From contig JBITNC010000001.1 in assembly GCA_050084985.1 (NCBI GenBank), positions 152,458,001-152,522,000 of the forward strand: 64,000 nt of DNA, written 5' to 3'. The DNA is from Nageia nagi (lineage: Eukaryota; Pinophyta). Position numbers and translations under genes: made by a program. Positions 37,560-49,470 of the stretch are shown in pieces; position 1 is the first letter of the stretch; each line of letters starts with the position of its first letter. The notes beneath the pieces are model-generated. The model was given only the letters and a program-made list of their open reading frames with translations. It searched no databases and was not told the origin of the DNA.

Positions 37560-38110
37560 ATTCTCTTATACAATGGATAAAAAGGAGGATGAACTTGAAC
37601 AAATCTTTATTTACCAAAATTAACAACAAGAATGAGTCCTTATCTTTCAAAGAAGCTTCAAGGCTTGAGTGTTGGATGGAAGCCATGAAAGTAGAATATG
37701 AGGCTCTTATGAAAAATGAAACTTGGGACTTGGTTCTTTATCTCAATGAGAAGAATGTGATTGGAAATAAGTGGATCTACAAGGTCAAGTTCAATTCAAT
37801 TAAAAAAATTGAGAAATACAATGCAAGATTAGTAGCTAAAGGTATTACTTAGAAATATGATATAGATTATGAGGAAACCTTTGCTTCCATAGAAAAAATG
37901 TCCATTTTTAGAATTATCCTTGCTCTTTATACAACTCAAGGATGGAAATATTTTCATCTTGAATTCAAGAGTACATTTCTCAATAGTGACTTAGATGTGG
38001 AAATATTCATGAATCAACCATAAGGGTTTATTGTGGAAGGCAAAGAATCTCTTGTGTACAAGTGAAAGAACTCATTGTATAGACTTAAGAAAGCACTTAG
38101 AGCCTGACAT
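37560..38110 (+). pseudogene. Copia F reverse transcriptase, N-terminal half
   Basis: SFKEASRLECWMEAMKVEYE (37640), NETWDLVLY, IGNKWIYKVKFN (37758) and YNARLVAKGIT (37820) are the well-known copia RT start. FASIEKMSIFRIILALYTTQ and the VEIFMNQP phrase follow. The palm motif YVDD is absent, because the sequence breaks off at about 38110 into a rearranged stretch. Confidence 0.85.
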
Positions 38111-38305
38111 AGGAAGATTTTTAGATACTTTATAGACATTAGATTCTCCAAGCTCTAGGTGGAAATATAGGCCCATGTTATAAAGGAGAATCTTAGATAA
38201 GAATCTCAAAAATCTTGTGTTCTATTAGAGAATCTAATGTCTATAAGAATCTTGTATTCTATTAGAGAATAAAATATGTGGAAATGTAGGCCCATTTTAT
38301 CAGGG
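38111..38305. repeat. Rearranged deletion scar with inverted and direct repeats
   Basis: A perfect 18-base inverted repeat (38131-38148 and 38228-38245, tatagacattagattctc) is surrounded by short direct repeats: a phrase with gtggaaat and taggcccat occurs near 38160 and 38274, and ttctattagagaat occurs near 38219 and 38256. It sits exactly where the rest of RT and RNase H is missing, so it looks like filler copied from nearby during repair of a break. Confidence 0.75.
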
Positions 38306-38430
38306 AGAAGGTTCTTGATGGCATCATACACTTGGAATATTTTCCATCCACCTTGAACTCTATTTATTTTTTCACCAAGCCCCTTCTTGAAGCTCAATTT
38401 TATTAGCTTAGGGATGCTATTGGGTTGGTG
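38290..38430 (+). pseudogene. Copia F RNase H C-terminal tail
   Basis: HFIREKVLDGIIHLEYFPS (38292) and FFTKPLLEAQF (38369) correspond to the last residues of copia RNase H, where family members read IADIFTKPL. The domain body is lost. Confidence 0.75.
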
Positions 38431-39161
38431 AAGTTTCCCTTAAGGGAGAGTGAAGTTTGAATTATTATGTTGAATTCATTTTTTATGATGATAACTTCAC
38501 CCCTAGGAGGATTTTATGCTATATATTTTTGATTTTATTGTACACCTTCATGGTAAGTATGCTCTACATGAAAAGCTTATACAAATTTTTTAGAGCAAAA
38601 GATTGGCTAATCTAGCACTATTTAGTTATCCATGTGTGAGGAACTTGTATGTGTCTTTTGGTATTATTTACTTATCCATATGTGAAGAACTCGTATGTGC
38701 ATTTTATTGTGCTCTATTTTTTAATCAACACATGCTTCATATACATTAGGTGATTATGAGTTTTGGCTTGGTATCTTCATGATGACTTATAGTGCACCAT
38801 TGATTAGTTTTTGATGGCATCTATTCATGTTGATATGATCGTGTTGCATCTAACTGATCTTGCTATTTGAGCTACTTTTGACTTCCAGGTTCTCTTAAGA
38901 TTGTAGGTTACTTACTTCAAGTATGCAAGCTCTTGGAGAATCTTCATGAATTCCAATTGGATAAATACTTCATGTACATTGAAATTGATTATGGTTAATG
39001 ATTGTATTTAGGAAAGTAGTGAGTCTCAAACTAGATCTTTTTTACTTTACAAATATGTAAAAATTTCTCATCTCCATTGTATCTATCTGGAAGAGAACTC
39101 TCTTACTTTTTATCTTCCTTCTCTCTTATTTGCTCTATCACAATATTGCATTAAGGGAGAG
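38431..39161 (+). other. 3' untranslated part of copia F
   Basis: No gene seen. Ends in the polypurine tract ttaagggagag (39151-39161), directly before the 3' LTR; a similar ttaagggagagtg at 38441 may be a secondary tract. Confidence 0.7.
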
Positions 39162-39662
39162 TGTTGGAATGTATAATGCATTATTGTAAAGATTTTATAA
39201 TAATATTCTATGTAAGTTTACTAATACTTAAGGATATCATTTGATACCTTAAGTATTTATATGAATATGATAATGTAACTTGTCCTACACTCCATGTCAT
39301 GAGCATGCCCCTTAGGTAAAAGGAAGTTAGATGTCATGTATTTGTACATTGGGTAAAAGGGTGATCCAAAGAGGGATTTTGGCCTATAAATAGAAGGCTC
39401 CCTCTTTGTGATCATATACCAATTTGTGGAGTAAAATTATGCTAGATGATAGTGTTTAAGAGATGAGATTAGCAAGATTATAAGAGTTCATATTGTGAAT
39501 GAAGTGAGATCTAGTCAGTGGATGTACTTCTAGTTGGAGGAACCACTTTACATCTTGAGTTATCTTTGTGAGATTACTTTGTGAGTTTGTTAGATGTGAT
39601 TTTTGAGTTTTCATGTGATCTTGGTTATTTAGGGTTGTTTATGTTATATTGCAACTCCTTCA
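39162..39662 (+). repeat. 3' LTR of copia F
   Basis: Starts TGTTGGAATG, ends ACTCCTTCA; partner of 31908-32406. TATA box 39385-39392. Confidence 0.92.
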
Positions 39663-40640
39663 CAAATATCTCACCCTCTTTAAAAAATTAGATAGGGGAT
39701 GCTAGAATATCCTGTATAAGGCTAAACTTGTATCGTACATGCTCAAAGTAAAATACTCTAGGAATTCCATCCTCCTTCCATTGAGAACTCTAGCCAATCT
39801 AATGCTAACAAGCTAGGTAGCAAGTTGATACCAATCTAGATAAGAGCAGTAAGGTCTAAACCTCACCTAATCAGGCACTAAGTGCAACAACAAATGCTGA
39901 TAGTGTGCCACATCATGAAAACTACCATAAAAAGGACATGAATAAAAATCATCTTTCCATCATAAAATCCTAACTAGATTTGTAAAGTGTGTCTCAAAGC
40001 TAGGAACTGGGAGTCCATGAGGGTGAGTCATGTGGATTTGCTTATATGCCCAATCCTGTAGAGTGATCATAATTGATAAGGATGACATATCACCTAGTGA
40101 ATACTAGAATAGATCTTGGTATATTTATGCTAACAAAGTAGTAGCCCATGCATAAGTAATACCATACTAAGGCATATTAGCCACTACATATAATAGTAAC
40201 CAAGAAAATTGATTGCTACATATGTTTGAAAGTGTGTATTATTAGATGAGGCCCATCAAATCAAAAGCTCTTAAAAACCCTAGCTAGTCATTCTTCTAGT
40301 ACTTGAAATATGGAAAGCCACCTAAAAACATGCCACTAAAAATTCTATCAATGGCATTTGCTCCATAAATTATAATGATATTTATATGCACTAACTCTTG
40401 ATCCATAGCATGGTGAATCCAATACCCTTGAATAGGTAGATAATACAAATGATGGATGCCCTCCATTGTAATAGTCATCTCCTTGATAGGAAGATGGAAG
40501 GTTTTATTTGAGGAATACCATATCTCCAAGAAGATCACCAATAATGGGTAATCCCAATGAATATGACCCATATAGGGCCCTACTCTAAAACCTACACTAT
40601 GTAGGAAAATGTGGTCCTCAACTATCAACATGTTGCAACC
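39663..40640 (-). pseudogene. Antisense plant-mobile-domain ORF of element E, N-terminal part
   Basis: The minus strand opens for 111 codons at 40631-40296, with the phrase TFHLPIKEMTITMEGIHHL. This is the signature of the plant mobile domain (PMD), a module shared by transposons and host MAIN-like proteins, where the pattern is TFHLP.GE.T.TL.D....LPI.G. Further on, through stops, YAWATTLLA-IYQDLF (about 40130) matches the later PMD phrase YxWGxxxLAxLYRxL. Some Tat elements carry such an antisense ORF between pol and the 3' LTR. Its role in the element is unknown. The C-terminal half lies beyond copia F at 30986-31907. Confidence 0.75.
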
Positions 40641-40729
40641 CTCTAAGAGAATCCTAGGGTATCACCTATGTGGCTTAGAAATCTCTATAACCTAAGATAT
40701 TAATATAAGAAGGTTAATTCATTAAATTG

Positions 40730-40768
<39 letters not shown>

Positions 40769-42274
40769 TCTAAGGTCGATCATCTATGATCAAGGTTAAA
40801 GTTTGTATGATTGCCAATGATTAGGATCAATTATCAATGTTTTTGTAAACCCTCAGCCCTAGTTGGTGAGCATGGTTGAGGGTTTTGGAAAAATTCAAAA
40901 TCCTATAGTAATGAATTTTTTTTTACAATTTTAAATAGTCTAAAATGATTAAAAAATTAATTCTATTGCTCCTATGGTTTCTATTTGAGTATTTAATAGC
41001 TATAATTAATACATTAGGGAAAAAATTAAAAAATAGGGTTTGAAAATGTACCTCTTCCCTCATTGGCCTCTTACACAGTGTTGAACATCCTCATGGAGGC
41101 ATCCTAGCACTATTTAGCATCAAAAGAGAGTAAAAATAGGGTCAAAACTTAGTTTGTGGGGTAGGGAGATAATGGAGCTCTGACTTGGCACAAAAGATAA
41201 ATGAAAAAGTGTTAAGAAAGCTTTTTCTTTTTATTAACCCACATAATCAAATGCTAGCAATTTTATACCAGGCACCAATGATCCATAAAGATTATTGGTG
41301 ATTTGAAAAGGATTGCTAACGATCCATAAAAAAAAACCTTAAAAATATAAAAAATTTAGAAAGTTTTGAAAATATGTTAAAAATTCTTTAGGCCTGCATA
41401 AGCCTATGATTAACTATAAATATTAATGAGGAAGTTCAAAATAAAATAGAATAATTAAAGATATTTTCAATATTTTTTGTAATTTTTTATGCAACCAATG
41501 ATATTTAAGCAAGGGAAAAAAGTACATGAAAACTCAAACTATGTTCCTAAGTTTAAAATTCAAGTCTAAATTTTTGTATGAATTAAAGCAAAAATCTAGA
41601 AAAAATAGTTGCACTCAAGAATTCTTCACACAAATAATATCATAAAAATGCCAAAAATAATACAAAATAATTAAAAAACCCTAAAAACTAAAAAATGTGT
41701 CAAAGACAAAATGAAAATAAGTTTTTCACTTGTAGACTTGGTCCAAGTCCAAGGCTTAACTCAAAGCTCTTAAGTAACTCTGAATTCAAAAAATGACCCT
41801 TCTTTTAACAAAAAAATAAGGACAAGTTTGGGTATGATTAAAATTGTTATATGAAATTTTGCACATGATCATTAAGTAACCCACTTGATAGGACATAAGC
41901 AAAATAATCAAAGCTTTGCATTCATAAGGGAGCTTCTTTATCACATGCTAGATATGGCATATGCTTGATAGCTAAGACTCCATTTGTATCCTAACAACAT
42001 AGCACATTGTGTAGTGATAACTTCCTAAGTTACACCTTGCACTATAACCCTAATTATTTTCAAAATGTGTCAAATGAAAAAGAATGAAAAATGGATTTAG
42101 TCATAATCCAAACACTCAAATTCAGCTTATTCATAGAGTATAAGTTAATTCAAAGTCTTTACTCAAGGTCAAGAACACAAAACCAAATCTTGATTGCACT
42201 CCCTCTTAGATAGGCTTGGTTTTTTAAAATAATCCCCACCTATAAAATGTTGGATATTTTAAAAAGGGGCAAAA
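40641..42274 (+). other. 3' region of element E, untranslated
   Basis: No gene seen. (TA)n at 40731-40765 is followed by GATC-centred motifs (40768-40850, 41270-41330) like those of the edge elements. The polypurine tract aaaaaggggcaaaa (42261-42274) directly precedes the 3' LTR. Confidence 0.7.
40731..40765. repeat. (TA)n microsatellite
   Basis: Uninterrupted alternating TA of about 35 bases. Confidence 0.95.
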
Positions 42275-43092
42275 TGTAGATAACCTTGTAGTCACTGGTG
42301 ACCCAATATAGTATTTAATAACTCGATCCAATCATCAACATTTGACACACAATCACCAACGATCTTGAAAATAGAAAAATTAAAGAAAAAAATGAAAAAA
42401 ATTAGGCACCTAGGGAAATAAACCAATAGATATTGGATGACTCATCCTTGATCCTACAAGTTCCCCCACATAGATAAACCCTGTAACAAGGTTGGATGAG
42501 ATTTTTTATCCTATCCTTGCCTCCAAAATAGAAACTTTGGCCATCCAAAAACTCTATAAATTATACCTCTCCTAAGGAGAAAAGGATCAAAGTTTTATAC
42601 AACAATACTCTTCTAAAATACACTCAAAATTGTAGTAGGTAATTACATTACATTTTTCCATGCTTTCATACTTGCATTACATTATACTTTAATATGTTTT
42701 TAAATATTGAGTAGGTATGCTTGATATGTTTCTTGTTTGTGTCTGTGCAAGATTTGCATGTGCATGATAGTTGGTTTGAGTAAAAGAAAGCCAAAAGAAT
42801 ACTAAGCAATTAAAGATTATCATCAATATTTTCTTGCAATTTTTTAAAGACACTACTGAAAGCTTGCAGACATTGATACACCCATCCAAAGGAGGTGCAA
42901 GTGAACCTATATCTCTCTTTACTATAAAAAGAAGCATTTACTATACAAGGCACTATTGTACATCACAAATCAACATGAGATTTATCTTTATAAACTGATT
43001 ATAAAGGTCTATTCAAAATTTAATAAAAGAATTGTTGTTGTTGTAACATGCTTTGATCTATTTATTTACAAAGTTATTTTTTGGGTAGTATA
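42275..43092 (+). repeat. 3' LTR of element E
   Basis: Starts TGTAGATAACC; end reads GGTAGTATA, i.e. the terminal CA has become TA. Partner of 12428-13272; TATA box 42555-42562. Confidence 0.9.
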
Positions 43093-43331
43093 GTTATTAT
43101 TAAAAGAAAATAATAATAATATTTAGAAAGGACTATGGATATTACAATGTATTTAATTATTTATGAAAATAATTTATATATGGCCCTACTTATTTTGGAA
43201 AATAATTGGCGATAAATTTTTAGTCCAAAATATTTAATGCCACCTCCCTTATCAATAACTTCAGTAAGACCTACCACAAAAATTAAAAGATTGAGTATAC
43301 ATTTCTTTGGATATATTTAAACCTCCTTAGC

Positions 43332-43339
43332 TATAAATA
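43332..43339 (+). promoter_or_regulatory. TATA box of the D/G family
   Basis: Conserved in position and sequence context with the inverted copy at 22217-22226, which supports transcription in the D orientation. Confidence 0.55.
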
Positions 43340-43974
43340 GAGGGGTGAAAAATTAGGAAAAATAACAACATCTATCTACTATCTCATTAGTTTTATTCTC
43401 AAGATTTGGGTGTACTGTTACATGAAGAAAAAAAGTCTCTCTCTCAAGTCCAGATGCATTCTTTTGCATTTTAGACATTAATGTTAAAATGCCTAATTAA
43501 AAAAGTAGTCTTACTTGTTATTATTTAATGTGTTGTATGGAAGGACTAGTTGATAAAGGTTTATGAAATTAATTATTTATATAATCCTTGTTCCATTTGA
43601 AAGTACATACTATCTAGTCTATTTAATATATTACATGTGATAGTTGGTACTTTCTACCTTTTGAAAGGAGTAGAGCTTTTTATATTGTTATTTGAAATTT
43701 GTTGATGGGAAGATTCAAGTACAAACTCTTATGGCCTATTACTATTTTATTTAATAGATTTGATAACCCCCTTGTCATGTATGCTCATGGGATTTACTTG
43801 CAAAAGTTTTTTACCTCTCTTTAGTCTTTCACCCATGCTTCCAATAGATTTCAATGTTCATTCAAGAGCTCTTATGATGGCCTATGCTAGAAACATGTTG
43901 GCAAAGGTTTTAGAGTTAATCTTGAGCATTGCACACCCTTTGAGTGCTGGTTGTCAAGCAATTCTTGAACCTTA

Positions 43975-45215
43975 TAGGCACTCACAACCATAATAATCAA
44001 TGAGAAACTATTTCAAGTACTTTTGATATATCTCTATACCTCCATCCTAAGCTCTCATGGTGATACACATTGAAATTTGCTATCAAAGATTTCAAAGTTT
44101 GACTTTACATTTAATTAATGCAATTTTCTAATGCCTTCTCAAATCCTATAATCATTCATGTTGTTAACACATAAAAATGAATTTATGTTCTTAAATCAAT
44201 AAATTAATGAAAACATGCTTGGTCTAAATATATGTCTTGAAATTCTTAAAGTGATAATATCAATGTTTGTCTTAAATATGAATTTTATAATGATTATCTT
44301 GAATATTGCATGGATTATCTCGAATATTACATGAATTATCTTGTTTATTGGTGTGTTTATCTTGAATGTTGTGAATTAACCTTGTTTATGTAGATGCATG
44401 CCGACCCATGGGTTGTATTATCTATTATCTATATAAATAAGGGATCTAATAGTAAGTCCACATATCAATGATACACATGATCCCACATATGGTCTTGTAG
44501 TGGCAACCCCTTAAGGTATGTCTTGGTACTGCCTACAAGGTTATGGTTTATGTACTTCCTTTTGCAAGCTATCCTGATTGCTACGATCTATTCTGATATC
44601 ACACTGCTATCTGAGACATCCGTATTGAAGTTATGGACTTGATTGAGAGGTCAAAAACCATCAACGAAGGCCATCGGTGCTCCTTTATGAACCAAGAACA
44701 TCTTCGATGCTCTACTATCTCTGAAATGGACCACCCATGGTCCTCTTTTTGCATATTCATAGGTTACTAAATTTTTGGAGGGGCAGTTCATTATCAGTAC
44801 ATTGCCAACATCTTCATCTTTCGTTGTTAGGTACGCTCCATGAGGTAAGTATACAAATTATAGTCTTGTTCGGTACAATTACATTTCTAAATCGGTTATC
44901 TTGTTCATTGCTATTGAGAATAAATTGCTATCCGTAGCTCAAATACAGATATATTGAGTTTGTAGATATTTACCTATTTATTTATTTGCACGCTCAATTT
45001 TATTTGTAAACACATGTCCATGAAACACATCGTCTAATAATTTTTTAGCCCTTATGTATTCTCCCATGTTTTATATACTACCATTAAGGCACTCTCAACC
45101 TTAACATTTTATGTAAAACCATTTTCAATTACTCTTTTATGGACCTCTATACCTCCTTCATGAGTTCACATGGTGACACATATTGAAAGAATGCTAATAA
45201 AGGTTGTAGAGTTTT
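43975..45215 (+). repeat. Diverged direct repeat pair inside element D
   Basis: About 43975-44085 and 45085-45195 share ggcactc(a/t)caacc, then cctctatacctcc or a close variant, then atggtgacacat-like sequence followed by attgaaa. The copies are about 1.1 kb apart. Suggests an old internal duplication of D. Confidence 0.6.
44396..44960. mobile_element. Candidate 565 bp insertion in element D
   Basis: Flanked by tgtagat on both sides (44389-44395 and 44961-44967) and richer in G and C than its surroundings. No counterpart seen in element G. Contains tatataaataaggg (about 44438), a possible TATA box. No tRNA-like head or poly(A) tail was recognised; a small solo LTR or a non-autonomous element is possible. 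Confidence 0.35.
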
Positions 45216-48200
45216 CCTTTCCAAAACTTATGTAGCCCTTTAGGACCTAAATCCTAAAAAGGGATGTTAATCTTATATGTGCTAATTTTTTAATACTTTT
45301 GCACCTTGGGTAGGCTTTTCTTGTAAACACATAAGCAAATTTTATACTTCCTCTATGTAGCTACTCTTTGGGAAAGTCCTCAAGACCCTTTATGCAGTTG
45401 CACCTTGAAAAGACTCATGCGTAATTAGGATGAGAACATTGTTTGTTTCCCATTTCTTACATAGTTTCATAGAATTGGATCTATGGTGTATTGATCATCA
45501 AATTGTTTGAGTTTCCCTTCAAACTATTTATTACCTTTCTATAGTAAGACTTTTCTTTCAATACATTTAGGAAAAATTTGATAGATCTATAGTGAATGTT
45601 GTGTTTACTTTCCTCTAAGAATAGTGTTATACAAATAGTTATGTCTATCACTTATTCTTCCTCTTCCCATTAAAGGAAAATCTTATGGATTATATCTATC
45701 CTCTATAGAAATCCTCTTTAAATTGATTCTAGAGAACCATTGAAAAGGTAAGTCTCACATATTACTCGACATTTGCTAATTATTTGATTGGTAATAATAT
45801 GTGGTGGCCAAATTTTAGATTGATTAATATATTACATTAATAAGGTAGGCATGAGATGAAGTAAAAAGTTATTAAAGTAAAAAGGGAGTAAATCTCAATT
45901 AAATTAGATGCCATGTCTTCTCAAAAATAATTATTCAATTGATGTTTCAACAATTGTTATACATAATACCTTGATAAAAGTTACTTTGATAATAATGTAG
46001 TTGTTATGATTAGTTATGAGAAAGCTCTTAAGATTAAAAATGATTTATGTAAAGAAATATAATTTAAATAGATATTATAATTTATATTCTTAAATGAATA
46101 GATATTGACCTTGAGTATGATATGGTCTTGTATTTATTTAATTGTGGGTAAAATTTTATCATGAGACCAAGGAAGGGAGGTGGTACTAGAGAGGATCTAA
46201 AACCTCTTTAGGTCCATAGAATGATTATAAAGAATGATATGTTGTATATCATTTGCATTTAGGTCATAGATTTGAAAAAGGGATGTCCTAATCATCAAAC
46301 TCTTCACCTCCCTAGTACTTGAACAAATACTTTTGATCCTTGGAAAGAAGCTCGAAGATGAAGAAGATTCTATATCAAAGGGTCAAAGATGAATTGAATA
46401 ATTATAAAAAAAAGATTTAAAAAATATAATATTTATTTTCTTATGTAAAATTTGCAAGGGACCCTCTTGTAAATAATAATGGTTGTCCTCATTTATGTAC
46501 TCTAATATCATCATTTTTATAGAATGCGAATTTGGTGAAAATTTTCTTGAAATATTTTAGGGTTTATTGGATATAACTTATTCTTTAGTATTAATCTATT
46601 AAATCCTTTAAATTATTAAATAATTAATTCTCAATATACTCACATATAAAGAAAGTTAATGAGAAATGTGAAGTAATATGGATTCAAGAGTAACTAAGAA
46701 TGACTATAGATAAAATCAAATGCTACTTAGGACTTTCAAATAAAATCAAAATTTCTAACTTAATAAATATAGTTTTATAACTTTCATTAGTATGAATCCT
46801 TTTATCTTAGTATGCTTTCAAGATAGAACCTAACTTGGATACATGATACAAAAAAATATTTTGGTAAAAAGAATTTTTATTGTTCTTGTAATACAAGAAA
46901 CTCATGAAGTACTAGTATTTAATTATGGTTAAAGATTAATAACACTTGGTAATACCAAAAAGAAAGGGAATGAAGGTAAATCATTTGTTATTATTAATAT
47001 TAATACTTAATCCTTGCAAATGGAATAGAAATTTAGTACATTAATGCATGATAAGTTAAACCCTAACAAGGAAAACCTAATGTTCTTAAGAACATATATG
47101 TATATTGAGGAAGAAGAGGGTGATCTAAATATAAATATGGAGATATTAGTGAACAATAGGGAATGAAATTGAGAATAGATGAGATACTACAAGTGAATAT
47201 CTAATACCTTTAGTAAATAGTACTTTTCAAAGACTGATTTATAAAATGATTGGATAGTTGATCATAGAGGAATGGATTAGTAAATGAATAATAGTGATAT
47301 TACTAAGCCTAAAGGTGTATGTTGAAACCTAATATCAACTCATGATTGATATTATAGTATATTTCATGAGAAATTATAGAAGGGAAAGATAAACTTGATA
47401 ATAACCTAGATAAAAGAGTCACCCCAAAGATATCAATTTGACCAAAAAGGATATTTTTGGATAGATTTGGTAATGAAGGAAAATGGAGTATAATATTGCT
47501 TGGTTGAACCTCCCTTGTTAAAAAAAATTCCAAAAGAATATTCCTTGAGTATGGACAACTTTGTGCTACACTTCCTTTATAGCAGTAGCTAACTTTAGTG
47601 TCATCTCAAGGCATGTTACTAAGCATTAGTATGGGCACTTTAATAAAATGATATTAATTATGTAGTACTATGCATATGGGATATTTGTAGTATTTATTGA
47701 TATTTGTAGTTCCATATTCCTACATACACTTTAAACATGGAGTATGAGTTACTTTAATACCTTATGCATAGTATGAATATGGAACTTAATAATTGATCTA
47801 GGATCAGTTATCTTAAGTTCTTTAAGTAATGGGTGGTTTTTACTTAATAAACTTACTTAAAATTAATTAAACTATACAAACTAATTGAAGGTGTTATTTT
47901 GATACCCATGGCTCCCTAAGTTATGGGCATAAGGATGTCAGATTCCATTACGATCCTAGCTGATAGATATGGGAAGGCTAGTGTCCCATATCTTCAACAA
48001 GGTGTCAAATAAGGATAGTAATTGATAAAACTATGGTTACTAGATGAAGGTAAATTAGTAGTCATATTACTTGTAGTTAAGCACATAGGAATATGATGAC
48101 TGTTCCATAAGTGATGATGTTTCCTACTCATAAGAAAGTTTTTCTAGGATAAACTATCTACTCCTATGAGTTAGAGGGTTATCATCGGGTGAGGATGCAT

Positions 48201-48574
48201 AACCTAGTGGATTTACATTCTCTCAGGTGATATGGGTCTTGAGTAGGAAATCACTACATCATGTCCAAAATGTTTGCTACATAGTTCTTGTAGTAGAAAT
48301 AGTGGGATCACATTTAAGGCATATCCTTAATGGGATGAGCATTATGGAGTGAACACTAGAAGAAACTTAATGAAGGTTACATAATCTAGACTTTATCCAA
48401 TCTTGCCATGTGGGTGCTGACTAGCTAGTAACATTAACATGCTCATGTGGATCACCTTAATCCATTCCTAGATCATTTGAGTATTTAAACTAACTAAAAA
48501 AAATTAGGTTTAAAATTTAGCATTTTTGATTTATATAATAAGAGGATGCATTGCACATTAGTATTAATAGCTAA

Positions 48575-48724
48575 TACACTAGAGAAATAAAGAAATCCAA
48601 AAAGAAATCAACCATGAAAATATTTTTTACAAACTATTCTCAAGATCCCCATAGGTTTACTCTAACTTCTTCTATCTACCAAGCTTATTCAAACCCATTA
48701 AATCATACTAGCTCAAATACCAAA
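48575..48724 (-). other. Element C leader
   Basis: 150 bases between element D and the 5' LTR of C. On the minus strand it starts with the primer site TTTGGTATTTGAGC (48711-48724), similar to the initiator methionine tRNA site of copia elements, and leads towards the gag start at 11937. Confidence 0.7.
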
Positions 48725-49470
48725 TGTACTTTTTAAAAAGTTTAAATAAAACTCAACATTCATATTTTCCAATACAGATTCACATTCCTAAATCTATATT
48801 ATTTCAAAACACCATTAAACAACATTAACATTTACAAATTTGAGATAAGAACATATATTGCAACTAAAATCATATCTTTATTAAGGCTTTAATGGTGATT
48901 AACATTCTATCAAAAAATTTACATGCAAATGACAATGCCAAAATGATGGATCTCATAGATCCATAATCCAACATACCTTAATCTACCTAAAACTTGAAGG
49001 AACACATGTATTTATACTATACCAAAGGTCTATAATGATCTCAAAAGTTATTTCAATCATAAAGAAACTAAAAATATTTAAAAACTAACTTTGGAAGTCA
49101 CCAATAACTTCTAGAACTATCATAGGTGAAATGCAGGAGTGTTTCTAAAATGCAACCATGTTTTTGTAATGCGATCACATTTATTTTCGATGAAACACAC
49201 AAGGTTAAGGAATTTTGAGGTAGATAAGAATAATTCACTAGAAAATAACCATAATGGTGGTCAATACTTAAGAAAATATAGGCATGTGTATACTTGTTGG
49301 AAAGGTATCTTTGAATAATATATAATACTAAAAGAATGAACTCAATTAGATGCCTCCATAAAAAGTTATACCTCTTCAAATTTGACTGATCTATTTGAAC
49401 TAGTTCAATTGGTAGAAAATTAGAAAAGCAACTTTATAATTTGGTCTTCAATTGAGCTTAAATTCCAATA
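48725..49470 (-). repeat. 5' LTR of element C
   Basis: Reads TATTGGAATTTAAGC (49470, first TG changed to TA) to AAAAAGTACA (48725). Partner of 8790-9591. TATA box tatttata (plus-strand reading) at 49009-49016. Confidence 0.85.

Larger units (their letters stand above)
31908..39662 (+). mobile_element. Ty1/copia element F, nested in element E
   Basis: LTRs of about 500 bp (31908-32406 and 39162-39662) differ at roughly one base in ten by eye. Flanks ctaat and caaat match with one change. Primer site for initiator methionine tRNA at 32409, gag, protease, integrase, reverse transcriptase and a remnant of the RNase H end, then polypurine tract (ttaagggagag, 39151-39161). The order integrase before reverse transcriptase defines copia. 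The second half of the reverse transcriptase and most of RNase H are deleted, so the copy is dead. It splits the antisense ORF of E. Confidence 0.92.
12428..43092 (+). mobile_element. Tat-type Ty3/gypsy element E (span including nested F and G)
   Basis: LTRs at 12428-13272 and 42275-43092; flanks attat and gttat match with one change. Order on the plus strand: primer site, long leader, gag, protease, reverse transcriptase, RNase H, second RNase H, integrase, an extra sense ORF, an AT-rich spacer, an antisense plant-mobile-domain ORF, polypurine tract, LTR. The second RNase H and large size are hallmarks of the Tat lineage. After removing copia F (7.75 kb) and element G (4.5 kb), about 18.4 kb remain. 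It is heavily decayed: the catalytic YxDD of the polymerase is lost. Confidence 0.9.
11938..48574 (+). mobile_element. Long non-coding element D (span including nested element E)
   Basis: Own sequence is 11938-12427 plus 43093-48574, about 6 kb. It begins TGTTAAGACTTGAG and is flanked by tacac on both sides (11933-11937 and 48575-48579), a perfect 5 bp duplication. Its parts align, inverted, with 18486-23028 (element G), including across the point where element E split it. A TATA box with matching downstream sequence is conserved in both copies. No protein family was recognised, and the two ends do not resemble each other, so it is not a normal LTR-bounded element; a solo LTR of unusual length is the simplest reading. 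The right end reads TAGCTAA rather than CA, so that boundary is less sure. Confidence 0.6.
43093..48574 (+). repeat. Element D, right part
   Basis: Resumes D after element E. TATA box tataaata at 43332-43339 inside gctataaatagagggg, followed by gcattcttttgcatttt (43450), both present inverted in element G. The end region (47850-48520) also matches G inverted. Between these, only short open frames without family signature (for example 43760-43993). Two diverged copies of a ~110 bp segment lie at about 43975 and 45085. Confidence 0.65.
8790..49470 (-). mobile_element. Copia-derived non-autonomous LTR element C (span including nested elements)
   Basis: Two LTRs of about 750-800 bp (8790-9591 and 48725-49470) match along their length in the same orientation. 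Minus-strand orientation is shown by TATA boxes, by an initiator-methionine-type primer site beside the right LTR (48711-48724) and by the gag start. The 5 bp flanks agtgg/ggtgg match with one change. Its own interior is only 9592-11937 plus 48575-48724, about 2.5 kb; everything else is nested element D. It holds a copia gag N-terminus and an unknown acidic ORF but no protease, integrase or reverse transcriptase, so it would have needed enzymes from another element. Confidence 0.85.

Noticed and set aside
40731-40765. TA run as a replication or promoter signal
   Set aside because: A plain microsatellite in the 3' region of element E; nothing else supports a regulatory role.
43690-43750. Short similarity to Tat integrase (caaactctta, then ttttatttaa phrases)
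   Set aside because: Too short, no conserved residues around it, and the expected flanking motifs are missing.
11938-48574. Element D as a DNA transposon
   Set aside because: No terminal inverted repeats were found; it starts with TG, has a 5 bp duplication and an LTR-style TATA region.
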